From: JAEXNA01 sp037189585
Lineage (GTDB): Bacteria; Vulcanimicrobiota; Xenobia; Xenobiales; JADMJV01
Assembly (NCBI GenBank): GCA_037189585.1
Contig: JBBCJA010000020.1
Location: forward strand, 62,001-126,000
Length of the DNA: 64,000 nucleotides
Direction of reading: 5' to 3'
Below are positions 17,400-25,921 of the stretch, piece by piece; the first letter of the stretch is position 1, and each line of letters starts with the position of its first letter. A model generated the notes under the pieces. The model searched no databases. It saw nothing but the letters and a program-made list of their open reading frames with translations, and was not told the DNA's origin. The position numbers and the translations under genes are program-made.

Positions 17400-17444
17400 C
17401 CGCATCAGGGGGAGCTCTTCGTTTCCGCTGCGAAGGCGGGAGAG

Positions 17445-18089
17445 ATGTCCTACCAACAACTCCTTGCCTGGGTCCAAGTTGGCCAGCTCAAGGATAGCAA
17501 GGCCACTGAAGTTCTCGAGCTCGTCGAGGCGGCTCTTGATGAGCTTAGTGAAGATGACTCAAGGTATGATGCTCTGGTGGATATCGAGGAGGAGCTCCTC
17601 GAGGGAGAGGTACCTGTCGATCTCTTACAAGCCCTGGTCAAGGATCGGTCATCCTCCGAACAGGTCGAGGATGTTGTTCGCTTGGAGCGAGAGTACCGAG
17701 CAATCGCGGCGGCCTACACCGAAGAACAGTGGCAATCGAACTTCTATCTCGACCTCGAGCATCATCTGGAGGAGTCCGATGATGACGAGCTGTTGGAGTT
17801 CGTCGATTCTCTTCGTGACCGGCTGACTCGAGTCTGGAAAAAGTACGAGGCCGATTATTCCGGCCTTTCGGAGCACAGCGCGGAGACGGTGGTCGGTCAT
17901 ACCTTTATGAAAGAAGGGTATGAGACCTGGATGAAGGCTCTGCGGCTCGTCGATGCTGATGCCGATGATGAGGAGATCCTAGAAACGGCGGAAGCCGCCG
18001 TCCGGCTTTTGATAGCCGTCGGACAGCTCGACCGCGACGTGAAGATGCAGGCTGGAAGCCTGAACTCTACTTTCCAAACAGGTTGTTGA
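17445..18089 (+). CDS. Acidic helical protein of unknown function
   Basis: 214 aa, very rich in Glu, Asp and Leu, almost entirely predicted helical (TEVLELVEAALDELSEDDSR, EEELLEGEVPVDLLQALV). There is no signal peptide and no membrane segment. ATG at 17445 has GGGAG just before it. Family not recognised; repeated helical hairpins suggest a protein-interaction or immunity-like role, but nothing in the sequence proves it. It converges with the glycine-zipper protein gene and overlaps its 3' end by 23 bases. Confidence 0.65.
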   Translation: MSYQQLLAWVQVGQLKDSKATEVLELVEAALDELSEDDSRYDALVDIEEELLEGEVPVDLLQALVKDRSSSEQVEDVVRLEREYRAIAAAYTEEQWQSNFYLDLEHHLEESDDDELLEFVDSLRDRLTRVWKKYEADYSGLSEHSAETVVGHTFMKEGYETWMKALRLVDADADDEEILETAEAAVRLLIAVGQLDRDVKMQAGSLNSTFQTGC

Positions 18090-18888
18090 TAAAGCCGCCG
18101 ATACCTTTACCGGCACCGGTTCCGCCTGCGGCTTCACCCGCCTTTTCGCCGGCTTTACCGCCCAGGACTCCACCCAATACGGCGCCTACAACGCCTCCGA
18201 TAACCGTTCCGGGTCCGGGAATGACTGAACCGATGGCGGCCCCAGCCGCCGCACCTGCCCAGGCGCCACCCGCACCGCCGGCGATGGAACCGGCGGTTCC
18301 GGCGGTCGCCTCACCGACCTTCTTGTCGCGCTGATCGTCGGTTAATGATTTGTCTTTCCAGGCATCACGTATTTTTAGGCCGCCACCCACTAGGTCGATA
18401 CCGACAGCCACGGGTCCGAGGACACGTCCAGCGCCTTTAGCGACTCCCCGCAGACCGTCGGCGGCTCCGCCCGCGGCCTGAGCTCCGGCAGTCGCGGCGT
18501 CGGCGACCCCACCGGCGGCATGAGCGGCATCGGCGGCTCCACCGGCGGCGTGAGCGGCGTCGGCGACACCGCCAGCAGCTTGCGCTCCACTAGTGACCGC
18601 CGACAGCCCGTCTCCGGTGGTCCCTGCGAGCGTTCCACCGATGTCTAAGTATGAAGGAACTCCACCGGTCATGTCTTCGGCCGTCTCCGACTGCATCCCC
18701 GTGACGCCTTGAGCGTACATAGGATTGGAGAACGGGGACAGCGTCGGAGCCGGCAGAGGCTGCTGCTGCCCGAGGCCGTTCGAGTTAGGGCCAAACGTCG
18801 GGAAGGGACGAACACCGGAGAGATAATTTTGGTTGGGGAGTGCTGTTAGAGTTGCCACAGGTGTAAAGTACCAGTCGGTCGATGACAC
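18067..18888 (-). CDS. Alanine/glycine-repeat protein with C-terminal glycine zipper
   Basis: The first 75 residues are polar and proline-rich without a signal peptide. Residues about 95-145 contain repeats of the unit AAGGVADAAH (three to four copies). From about 205 there are long Gly/Ala stretches with GxxxG spacing (AGAAAGAAIGSVIPGPGTVI, VVGAVLGGVLGGKAGEKAG), a glycine-zipper membrane-inserting pattern. A middle segment (KIRDAWKDKSLTDDQRDKKV) resembles linker regions of WXG100/LXG-exported proteins. GTG start at 18888. It may be an exported effector or membrane-active protein; the type VII-like locus at 58 kb is a possible exporter. This is inference. Confidence 0.65.
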   Translation of the reverse strand: MSSTDWYFTPVATLTALPNQNYLSGVRPFPTFGPNSNGLGQQQPLPAPTLSPFSNPMYAQGVTGMQSETAEDMTGGVPSYLDIGGTLAGTTGDGLSAVTSGAQAAGGVADAAHAAGGAADAAHAAGGVADAATAGAQAAGGAADGLRGVAKGAGRVLGPVAVGIDLVGGGLKIRDAWKDKSLTDDQRDKKVGEATAGTAGSIAGGAGGAWAGAAAGAAIGSVIPGPGTVIGGVVGAVLGGVLGGKAGEKAGEAAGGTGAGKGIGGFINNLFGK

Positions 18889-18970
18889 TCAGTGGGATCG
18901 TTACGGTGATTGTGAATGATTTGTAAACAGGTGCTGAAAGAATGTAAATGTTCGGTCGTGATGCTCAGCG

Positions 18971-19393
18971 TTAATGTTTTAGTCGTTGCGCGAAGGCATG
19001 GTTTTCGATTCGAAGCACTAAGGGGAAAAACCAGGCGCTGCAAAGCGCCGCTGGTAGCGAAAGATAGCCGTCGAGTTCTAGTATCAGGTTCTGGCGGGTC
19101 TGTCCGTCCTCAGATTCCAGATGATGGGTGGCGGTCAGGGACAGCCAGTTACGCCCGGTACGCCATACGAACAGATGAGGCTCTTCGTGGGAAAGCACGG
19201 TCCAGACCTGGGAAGGTTGAAGGGGCTGCTTGATAAGAACGCGAGAGCCCGTGGTGAGCACGTTTTCGTTGAGAATCTCCACTCGGCTCATGGTGGGGAT
19301 GAATTCAGGCCACTTTTCGACCTCTGTGACGACTTTCCAGACCTCGTCTAAGGAGGAGTCGAACGTTCGGCTATGCCGGAAGCGAAAGACCAT
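18971..19393 (-). CDS. SRPBCC-family (START-like) protein
   Basis: Small helix-grip protein: it opens with RFRHSRTFDSSLDEVWKVV and continues with WPEFIPTMSRVEI, the standard start of polyketide-cyclase/dehydrase-like SRPBCC domains. The last helix is hydrophobic and long, as in lipid-binding members. ATG at 19393 has AAGAGGAATG in front, which is the very end of the upstream gene (stop at 19398), so translation is coupled. A longer frame to 19426 exists but would overlap that gene. Ligand unknown. Confidence 0.78.
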   Translation of the reverse strand: MVFRFRHSRTFDSSLDEVWKVVTEVEKWPEFIPTMSRVEILNENVLTTGSRVLIKQPLQPSQVWTVLSHEEPHLFVWRTGRNWLSLTATHHLESEDGQTRQNLILELDGYLSLPAALCSAWFFPLVLRIENHAFAQRLKH

Positions 19394-19397
19394 CGCT

Positions 19398-19868
19398 TCA
19401 TTCCTCTTGCACGGCGCGTTTCTCAATCTTTCTCAAGTTCACCGCGGCTCCCCCTGGAGCTAGGAGAGAGCGTCCGCGTAGAGTGAAGGTCCAGTAAGAG
19501 CGTTCGGAATTTGACGGAGAGCGGGACTCAAGAAGAGGGGCGAAATTTTCAAAGGAGGTCTGGAAGGCCTCGAACTTGTCTGTTTCAGGGCCCTGGCACA
19601 CAATGACGACGAGATTTCGAGGCTCTTGTTTTCGAGTTTGGAAGACTTCGAGCGCTTCTTCATACAATCTCACCCTTGTGGGTCGTCCAGGCGTCGCGAA
19701 GGCCACCACATCATACGGCTCTCTCATTTTCGCGAAAACGCCGGCCTTTAGTCCGCCGCTCGCGGTTTTCTGAATCCCCTGGAAACGGCGAGGAGCCTTG
19801 CTCTTGGCACTAACTTTCTTCTTCGCGGCCTTTGGTGCCGCGCCGCCTTCGCGACCCTGCTTTGCCAT
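19398..19868 (-). CDS. Basic N-terminus protein of unknown function
   Basis: ATG at 19868 gives 156 aa. The first 30 residues are lysine/alanine-rich (KAAKKKVSAKSKAPRR), suggesting nucleic-acid or acidic-surface binding. The rest is a compact alpha/beta domain (EPRNLVVIVCQGPETDKFE, RSYWTFTLRGRSLLAPGG). The frame is open further upstream to 20045, but that stretch is low quality and lacks a ribosome site. It is coupled to the downstream SRPBCC gene by four bases. Family not recognised. Confidence 0.6.
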   Translation of the reverse strand: MAKQGREGGAAPKAAKKKVSAKSKAPRRFQGIQKTASGGLKAGVFAKMREPYDVVAFATPGRPTRVRLYEEALEVFQTRKQEPRNLVVIVCQGPETDKFEAFQTSFENFAPLLESRSPSNSERSYWTFTLRGRSLLAPGGAAVNLRKIEKRAVQEE

Positions 19869-20070
19869 CAATACATTCCTTTTCGAATCCTCTGGTTGGT
19901 TGGTTCGGATGGGGCGGGTCTCATTCCCCTTTCGAGCAGCTCCATTTGCCTCCGTTGTTGCCCCTGCGCGGCCGCCGATGGCGTGCGGGGCGGGTGATGC
20001 ACGATTTTGGATGCATAGATGTATCCCGTTCACTGCATCAATCAAAAGTCAAGGTTTCCCGTTTGGGCTC

Positions 20071-20481
20071 CTAGGCCTTCAGGCCCGAGCTTTTGAGAAA
20101 GGCGTTGGCCCGCTTCTCGAGATTCTGCTTGTGGAACTTCTCCCAGGCCTCGCGGGCGTGGAATTTGTCTCGGATGGTGTCGCGAAACTCTCGGAAAGGC
20201 TTGTGAGAAGTCAGGGCACGCTGAAGAGCCGCCTTGAGGTGAGGATCGGTCAGTCCTTTGACGAAGAGCTCAATCTCCTGAATATTATCTCGAGCCGACG
20301 GTCGCTCGACTTTCACGAAGCGCTTGGGGTTTTGCGCGAACATCGCTTGAAAGCGTTTGATACCCGCCGGGTCTTCCAGCGAGAGTTTCATCAGGCCGCC
20401 ACTTTGGAGATCGATCATGTATTGATTCTCTGGGGTGACGTCTTCAAAAGCTTTGAGTAAGGCGGGGTAGTCGATTTTCAA
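20071..20481 (-). CDS. UPF0158-family protein
   Basis: 136 aa. It opens with DYPALLKAFEDVTPENQYMIDLQSG and has the family pattern of a short beta hairpin, an Arg-rich strand (KRFVKVERP) and a phenylalanine-rich C-terminal helix (FREFRDTIRDKFHAREAWEKF). This is the typical layout of UPF0158 proteins, which have no assigned function. It lies upstream of the basic protein on the same strand with a 200-base gap. Confidence 0.75.
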   Translation of the reverse strand: MKIDYPALLKAFEDVTPENQYMIDLQSGGLMKLSLEDPAGIKRFQAMFAQNPKRFVKVERPSARDNIQEIELFVKGLTDPHLKAALQRALTSHKPFREFRDTIRDKFHAREAWEKFHKQNLEKRANAFLKSSGLKA

Positions 20482-20568
20482 GGGAGCATCCTCCGGGCGA
20501 GATTTGTCGCCGACAGGTTACCACAAGCTTAGTGCAGGGGGGGAGTCTCAGTCGCGGAACCGACGGAC

Positions 20569-20757
20569 ATGAGTAACGAATCTAGCTTTAAAGTTTGGGT
20601 GTGTGAGGTCTGTGGCTTCGAATACAATGAAGCCGAGGGATGGCCCGACGAGGGGATCGCGCCCGGAACTCGCTGGGCCGACATTCCCGATGATTGGGAG
20701 TGCCCCGACTGCGGTGCCCAGAAGAGCGACTTCGAGATGAGAGAAGTTACGGGCTAA
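20569..20757 (+). CDS. Rubredoxin
   Basis: Small iron-sulfur-free electron carrier with one Fe(Cys)4 site: CEVCGFEYNEAEGWPDEGI and CPDCGAQKSDFE provide the two CxxC pairs, with the conserved GIAPGTRWADIPDDWECP between them. The length of 62 aa is normal. It is monocistronic, flanked by unrelated minus-strand genes, and probably serves oxygen or peroxide detoxification; the redox partner is not visible nearby. Confidence 0.95.
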   Translation: MSNESSFKVWVCEVCGFEYNEAEGWPDEGIAPGTRWADIPDDWECPDCGAQKSDFEMREVTG

Positions 20758-20844
20758 GGCAAGATCTTCTCCATCGCTTTCCCCTTTCTCCACCTTGCCC
20801 AAGTAGTACGGGTAAACGCTCGCGAAGCTCATGGTGTAGAGCTT

Positions 20845-21771
20845 TTATCGTGGTGGGGCGATGACGGGTGGACGCACGACCTTGGTGTTATCGACGGGGA
20901 CTCGGGTCAGGTCCGGGAGCTTCGAAGGGTCGAAAGGGGTGGGCGGAGAGTTCTTGCGTTCCTCTTTCTCCGAGTCGTCCGCCGCGTCGGCGACCAGTTC
21001 GGAGACCAGGGACAAAGCGAGAATTCCGGCTTCGATACCAGCCGGTAGGGCGATGGTGGGGGCGCTGATGATCTGAAGCAATCCCATGGCCGCGGTGGCG
21101 CTATCACAAAGCCCTTTCACCTCCCACAGCGCGGCCGCGGTCGGACAGCCTTTCCGGTGGGCGGCGTTGGCTTTATCCTTGGAGTCGAACGTCCCCCAGG
21201 CCCCCAGGATCACACTGACTCCCGGTAGAGAGCGTCCAGCCACTTTGGCGAGTTTCTTACCCGAGGACTTGGCGATCGACATGGCCGCTTTGCCGGCCTT
21301 TAGCAGTTGATTGGCGCACTTTTCCCAATCCCCGTTTATGCCGGCCTCCAGGGCCCCGGCCACGGAATTGACCAGGGTGATACAGTGGGACAGACCGGGG
21401 ACTTTGACGGCTTTAAGTTTCTCCGCGATGGCCATAACCTTGCCCATCACCTCGTAAAACTTGCGCGATAAGGCGTTCTGCTCGGAGAGTTTAGTGGACT
21501 GGGCCCGTTGGGAAGAATGGGCCGCGACCATGGTTCTGGGAGCTTGCTCGAAAGCCAGGCCGCGGGCTCCAAAGCCGGAGGTGGGACGGCCCAGAAAGAC
21601 GTGTCCCGAAGCGGCCAGGGCCGAGACTTGATAGTCCTGGCTGTAGCCGAAACCGTCGTTGAATCCGGATACCCCCAGAGAAACGCTTTCTCCCGAGCTC
21701 CGCGCGGATAGCGAAGTGATTCCCTGAGGGATACTGACTAGGCCGCTGAATCCGATAGTTTCTAGGTTCAT
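20845..21771 (-). CDS. Protein of unknown function with hydrophobic core, possible exported effector
   Basis: 308 aa, no signal peptide. The first 90 residues are Ser/Gly-rich. A helical domain follows (about 95-200, KFYEVMGKVMAIAEKL, LSHCITLVNSVAGALEAGI), then a hydrophobic stretch (LLQIISAPTIALPAGIEAGI, LALSLVSELVADAA) and a proline-rich tail. This organisation, a polar N-terminus, helices and a glycine/alanine hydrophobic segment without a leader, resembles the protein at 18067-18888 and proteins exported without Sec signals. No family recognised. Confidence 0.6.
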   Translation of the reverse strand: MNLETIGFSGLVSIPQGITSLSARSSGESVSLGVSGFNDGFGYSQDYQVSALAASGHVFLGRPTSGFGARGLAFEQAPRTMVAAHSSQRAQSTKLSEQNALSRKFYEVMGKVMAIAEKLKAVKVPGLSHCITLVNSVAGALEAGINGDWEKCANQLLKAGKAAMSIAKSSGKKLAKVAGRSLPGVSVILGAWGTFDSKDKANAAHRKGCPTAAALWEVKGLCDSATAAMGLLQIISAPTIALPAGIEAGILALSLVSELVADAADDSEKEERKNSPPTPFDPSKLPDLTRVPVDNTKVVRPPVIAPPR

Positions 21772-21875
21772 ACTTCGAGTCTACCGCGCGTTTCGTTGGT
21801 CTCTATTCGCCAAATGTGAAACTTTTGTGACATCTGTTGCCGAAGTGTTACCTTTCTCTCAAATGGGCTGGAAAG

Positions 21876-23276
21876 CTATCCCATACGAACGAGCGGGACG
21901 TCCTCGAGCACGTCGCCTTGCCGGATTTCGGCGACTCGCTCTGAGGCCAGAAGGCCGACCACGGAGTCGGCGAAGAACATACCTTTTTCCGTTAGACGGA
22001 CCTCATGCTCGTCGATCAGGACCAGTTCGGCGGCCTCAAGGACTTGCCAGGTCGGCTTGAAGTCTTCCACCATGTCGCTGCCGTAACAACGATTGTAGGT
22101 CTCTCGGCGGACGTGGAGGCGGGCCAATCCCCGGGTGAGGTGGAGCAGGCGCATGTCGAGCGGGCTGTAGAGAAAATAGCGCTCGCAAGCGTCACGGCGC
22201 GTTCTCATGGCTTCTCGGTAAGTCTCTCCGCTGGCTTGATTCATCCACTTCACGGCATAGTTCCAGTCGAAGTCGGTGAAGCAAGAGATCGCCTCGGGGC
22301 CGTATCCTACCCAGTCATGAGCTTCGGGTTGATAGCTGCAATCTTCATAGCGGAATTGGCCTTTCCGTTGAAAGTTTGTCAGCGTGCTCTGGCGATAGCC
22401 CAGGGATTGAGCCAGGGCGCGCACTTCCAACCAGTTGTCCAGGGCGCGCCGGTTGTCGGGGAGGGAGGCGAGTTTTTGTTTATCGCGAGCCCAGGGGACG
22501 CCGAGTCCCCGAAACATCACGAGGTGATAGATGCTGAGCTGGGAGAACCCGAGGTCGGAAGCGCGGTGAACGTCCTCCTTCATCTGCTCCACCGACTGTC
22601 CCGGCATATTGAGCATCAGATCCGCTGAAGTCGTGAAGCCTCGGCGTTGAGCGGCTCGAACAGCTTTCTCGACGGCCTCTGGACCTCCCATGTGTTGGCG
22701 CCCCATGGCGGCGATGCGCTCGGGGTCGAAGGTCTGCACGCCCATGCTGATGCGCCGCTCGGGACAGGGGAGCTCTTGTTCGAGGATGTCGAGAAGCGAT
22801 TCCTTACGGCTGGTGAAGTAGGCGGGTGCGCCCTCCAGGGTCACCTCGGCCTCTTTCAGGTCGAAGTTCTCGCGCAGAGTTTGGCAGAGAGCGGTGAAGA
22901 GATCCGGTGGAGTCAGGTTGGCGGTCCCGCCCCCAAAGTATAGCGCGGGGACTTTATTCCAACCGACCGGTGAAGCCTTGATCTCCTTCACCACAGCGGC
23001 CACCGTGTCTCGGACTTCGGAGAGGCGAAACTCCTCGTGAGGAAAGGTACAGTAGCCACAGCCACGCACTGTGGGATTGCAGGCGGCGTGGGGGAGCACC
23101 CCTACCAGGAGAGGCCGGTGGTAGTTGGGTTCGACCAACTCATCGACGGTGGTCCGGTCGAAGGGTCTCATCAGCGGTGGCTGAGGATAACCTTGTAACA
23201 AGCGATGGCGTTGGGGGCCGTCCATCCGCTTTCGCAGGTCTCGAGTTAGGCGTTCCGTTACCGGAAGGTCGCTCAT
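21876..23276 (-). CDS. Radical SAM enzyme related to HemN/HemW
   Basis: 466 aa. After an N-terminal segment the cluster-binding motif appears as AACNPTVRGCGYC (about residues 65-77), that is Cys-x6-Cys-x2-Cys rather than the usual Cys-x3-Cys-x2-Cys. The rest follows the coproporphyrinogen-oxidase-like plan: LYFGGGTANLTPPDL (SAM-binding GGE-like region), SMGVQTFDPERIAAMGR, MLNMPGQS, then a HemN-type C-terminal domain (DWVGYGPEAISCF, ending in a winged-helix-like part). It could be a heme-related methylase, degradase or chaperone; a true oxygen-independent coproporphyrinogen oxidase is less likely because the N-terminal tyrosine and cysteine set differs. Confidence 0.8.
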   Translation of the reverse strand: MSDLPVTERLTRDLRKRMDGPQRHRLLQGYPQPPLMRPFDRTTVDELVEPNYHRPLLVGVLPHAACNPTVRGCGYCTFPHEEFRLSEVRDTVAAVVKEIKASPVGWNKVPALYFGGGTANLTPPDLFTALCQTLRENFDLKEAEVTLEGAPAYFTSRKESLLDILEQELPCPERRISMGVQTFDPERIAAMGRQHMGGPEAVEKAVRAAQRRGFTTSADLMLNMPGQSVEQMKEDVHRASDLGFSQLSIYHLVMFRGLGVPWARDKQKLASLPDNRRALDNWLEVRALAQSLGYRQSTLTNFQRKGQFRYEDCSYQPEAHDWVGYGPEAISCFTDFDWNYAVKWMNQASGETYREAMRTRRDACERYFLYSPLDMRLLHLTRGLARLHVRRETYNRCYGSDMVEDFKPTWQVLEAAELVLIDEHEVRLTEKGMFFADSVVGLLASERVAEIRQGDVLEDVPLVRMG

Positions 23277-23324
23277 CTCGCCAACTTCGAGAAACGAGAG
23301 AGGCGACCTTCGCGGTGATGTTTC

Positions 23325-23987
23325 CTATCGAGGGAAAGTGACGGTGGCGTCGAGATTCAGAAAGTCCGCTTCGCTATCTCCACTGAGTGGCTCCTGATAG
23401 TGAGCGCGCAGCATCACGGTTCCGGATTCCTTGGGAACAACGGAGAAACATCCATTCTCGTCGGTGACGGCGAGCTGCTCTTCGTCCTCCTCGATCTTCA
23501 CGCCCGCTAGAGGAGTGCCGCGAAGTAGAACACGCCCTTCCACCTTCTCCGCGGAGGCGGAATCCAAGGCGATCTCGAGTGGGAGCTCGGCCACGTGGGT
23601 CAGGCTGTTGGGACCGACCAGTTTGGCGTAGTGATGGTCTCTGGTGGCCTTGACGACATCCTTTTCCTGGCTGCGGCGGTTGTGTTTCCAGCCGTCGGCG
23701 GTTCTGCTCCAGTAGCCGTTGTCGACTTCGGCAATCCAGATCTCCGCTCCCTCGGCTCGCAGAGTCCAGAGTCCTTCGACGAGCTCTTGGGAGACCGCTG
23801 TCTCGGCTCCGTCACTGGTTTTCGCGGTAACGGAGCGAAGCACTTCGGCCGTGTAGATCTCGGCTTCCTCAGGGTGACCATAGAGTAATACAACTTTGTC
23901 GCCGTCCGGCCGGAGCCAGAATTCGTGGGCCCACACGGGGGCGGACACGAAGGCGAGGGTGAGAAGGGTTAAAAGTCCTTTTTTCAC
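23325..23987 (-). CDS. DUF4198-like periplasmic protein
   Basis: A Sec signal peptide (LLTLLTLAFVSAPVWA) is followed at once by HEFWLRPDGDKVVLLYGHPE, the typical start of DUF4198 proteins that accompany nickel/cobalt or other metal uptake systems; the mature N-terminal His is a likely metal ligand. Residues about 150-200 form a carboxypeptidase-regulatory-like beta domain (VEGRVLLRGTPLAGVKI, VTDENGCFSVVP). It is alone on its strand, with no transporter gene adjacent, so the metal role is inferred from the family only. Confidence 0.72.
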   Translation of the reverse strand: MKKGLLTLLTLAFVSAPVWAHEFWLRPDGDKVVLLYGHPEEAEIYTAEVLRSVTAKTSDGAETAVSQELVEGLWTLRAEGAEIWIAEVDNGYWSRTADGWKHNRRSQEKDVVKATRDHHYAKLVGPNSLTHVAELPLEIALDSASAEKVEGRVLLRGTPLAGVKIEEDEEQLAVTDENGCFSVVPKESGTVMLRAHYQEPLSGDSEADFLNLDATVTFPR

Positions 23988-24145
23988 GGTGTCTTTTCCT
24001 TTGATGAATTCAACTCGGAGAGCTGATGCGCCCGCGCTTCCAGTCGGGGGCTTGGAGTCCCTGGTCTAACCTGATAGATGAGAATAGGTCTGGAGTATCC
24101 CAGTTGATAAGGGACGTTCCACATTTCAGAAAGAACTCAGGCTGT

Positions 24146-24652
24146 ATGAAGACTTTTGTAATGTTGTTTATGGCATGGCTTGCGGTACTACCGGCCCAAG
24201 CCCAGAACTGGACAAGAAGCTTGAGAATCCCTGTGGTCCCGGGCCACTCCATCGGAGAGATCGTTCTTGGGAAGCCAGTTCCCGCCAGCGCCTCGAGGCT
24301 TTACGGGAATCCCGTATCGCCCGTGGATCCAATTCCCGGTTCCGAGGGTGTCGACACGGGAAGTATCGTCTTCGGGAGCACGGCCGGATTCGAGATCAAG
24401 AACGGGTTTTTAGTCAAGCTCAACGATGGAAAGAGCGACAAGAACGTCGTGACCGTATATGCGCGCGGCGTACGCGCTTACACGAAAGAGGGAGCGACCA
24501 TGGGAATGGACCTAGCCAAAGTGAGAACGATCTATCCCGGCGCGAAACTCGGAACGGATGATCTGACAGGCCATCCCAAGCTGGCTATACCAGGACTAGA
24601 CCTGATCTTCGGTAGCGACCGAAAACTGGTAGAGATGGTTCTGAGAAAATAG
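24146..24652 (+). CDS. Secreted protein of unknown function
   Basis: ATG at 24146 gives a clear signal peptide (FVMLFMAWLAVLPAQAQ) and about 150 exported residues. The mature part has repeated short motifs (GHSIGEIVLGKPVPAS, YARGVRAYTKEGATMGMDLA, LTGHPKLAIPGLDLIFGSD) reminiscent of small beta-barrel lipocalin- or PASTA-like pieces, but I do not recognise a family. An upstream in-frame extension to 24026 would run through the intergenic region. Monocistronic, divergent from the DUF4198 gene. Confidence 0.6.
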   Translation: MKTFVMLFMAWLAVLPAQAQNWTRSLRIPVVPGHSIGEIVLGKPVPASASRLYGNPVSPVDPIPGSEGVDTGSIVFGSTAGFEIKNGFLVKLNDGKSDKNVVTVYARGVRAYTKEGATMGMDLAKVRTIYPGAKLGTDDLTGHPKLAIPGLDLIFGSDRKLVEMVLRK

Positions 24653-24673
24653 ACAGTATAAAAAGGTCGAGCA

Positions 24674-25312
24674 TTATCGGATTTCGAGAATCTCTCCGTC
24701 CGCTTTGTTGAAGGTGATGGAGCCGCTGGTTCCGGACTCGGGAAAGGTGACGGACTGATCGGTTACCGTCGGCAGGTCGAAAGCGTTAAAGCGGTAGGTT
24801 GTTTCCTCGCTGGTTCGGTTGAGATTGGTCTTTCTCCAATCCCATTGCCCGGTTTGGAGATTGACCTTCATCGCTGTCGCTCGGGCGCTGAAATAGGCGG
24901 ACTTACCGTCGATGAGTCCCGGTCCCACATTGATGCCGGGAATGCCGCAAGTCCATTTGGACTTAAGCGTCTTCGCCGCGAAGCGCGCCGCTTTTCCCGC
25001 GCCAGATTCCTCGTCGGTTTCCTCGACCAGGAGCAACAGATCGCCTTCGAAAGTGGCGTGGTATAGTCTGGCCGTCAGGCGCGTGCTGTTGAGCGGCATC
25101 TGGAATTCGCGCTCTCCGACGGTACCTTTGCCGTCGCTTGCGATGACGACCTTTTTGCCCTTCCAGTCGAAGGTCCAGCGAAGCGAGCCTCCAGGAACGT
25201 CTTCCCCTTGGCGCTGGGCTTCTTGAAAGGATGTCGGGGTGGCGGAGGCCACGGAAAAGAGAAGGAACAAGCAGGCTGCGAGTTGGAGCAGATGGCGAGT
25301 CATCGTCTTCAT
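24674..25312 (-). CDS. Secreted protein of unknown function
   Basis: A signal peptide (LLQLAACLFLLFSVASA) is followed by about 185 residues, mostly beta strands with charged turns (LRWTFDWKGKKVVIASDGKG, LYHATFEGDLLLLVEETDEE, TYRFNAFDLPTV). A single Cys lies at KWTCGIPG. The pattern of a tryptophan-rich strand repeated with a loading-type loop suggests a beta-propeller blade pair or a jelly roll. It converges with the previous gene with a 21-base gap. Family not recognised. Confidence 0.6.
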   Translation of the reverse strand: MKTMTRHLLQLAACLFLLFSVASATPTSFQEAQRQGEDVPGGSLRWTFDWKGKKVVIASDGKGTVGEREFQMPLNSTRLTARLYHATFEGDLLLLVEETDEESGAGKAARFAAKTLKSKWTCGIPGINVGPGLIDGKSAYFSARATAMKVNLQTGQWDWRKTNLNRTSEETTYRFNAFDLPTVTDQSVTFPESGTSGSITFNKADGEILEIR

Positions 25313-25418
25313 AGGCTAGCGATTTCGACCAGAATTCGAATCAGCCTTTGTACGGGCCCAAGGATGTCCGGCTCACTCTCTGAACCGGCAAGTCTTTCAT
25401 GGCGTAGACGTTTGGGGA

Positions 25419-25921
25419 ATGAATCTCAAGATTTTGATCATCAAATGCCTTCCTGGATGCACGGCACTGACCGCTTTTCTGGCGGTGGTGACGCTGGCTA
25501 TCGGTCTATGGCGTCTAGGGAGCAAGAATTCTCAGCGCGCCTGGTTTGGACCTCGAATGATTTTGTTGAGCCTGGGTCTGATTCTGGTTAGTGGCGTGGG
25601 ATATTCCCAGTACATCGCTTCGCAGAAAGGAAGGCTCGACTATTGTCGCACGACGTTGGGGATGTCCTTCGGGACGGCGCTGGAGATGTACGCTCAAGAT
25701 CACGAGGGGGAACTTTGAAGTTGATCCAAGGATGTCCGGCGGCCGGCCGAGACACGTACTCGCACACCTATCGCCGATTTCGCACTTCGTGTGGCTGGGC
25801 TTATATCGTCAACTGTGGAGGGCTCAACCACAAAGGAGCCGGACTCGAGATCCCTGACCGCCCTCTATGTTACTCCGAACTCGGAAGTTTCGGTGAGGAG
25901 GCCCTCCTTCGAAAACGCTAG
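25419..25921 (+). pseudogene. Pseudopilin-like protein with H-x-G Cys-rich domain, frameshifted at a G-run
   Basis: The first frame (25419-25718) has two hydrophobic helices and ends with GTALEMYAQDHEGEL. In the next frame the protein continues as TLKLIQGCPAAGRDTYSHTY, then AYIVNCGGLNHKGAG and CYSELG..., stopping at 25921. MYAQDHEG followed by CPAAG and CGGLNHKGAG is the standard soluble part of pilin-like proteins found in several deep-branching phyla. The break falls at the run of five G at 25707-25711. Adding one G restores a single frame. A sequencing error in the homopolymer or a real mutation are both possible. The N-terminus has two membrane helices rather than a prepilin leader. Confidence 0.65.
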
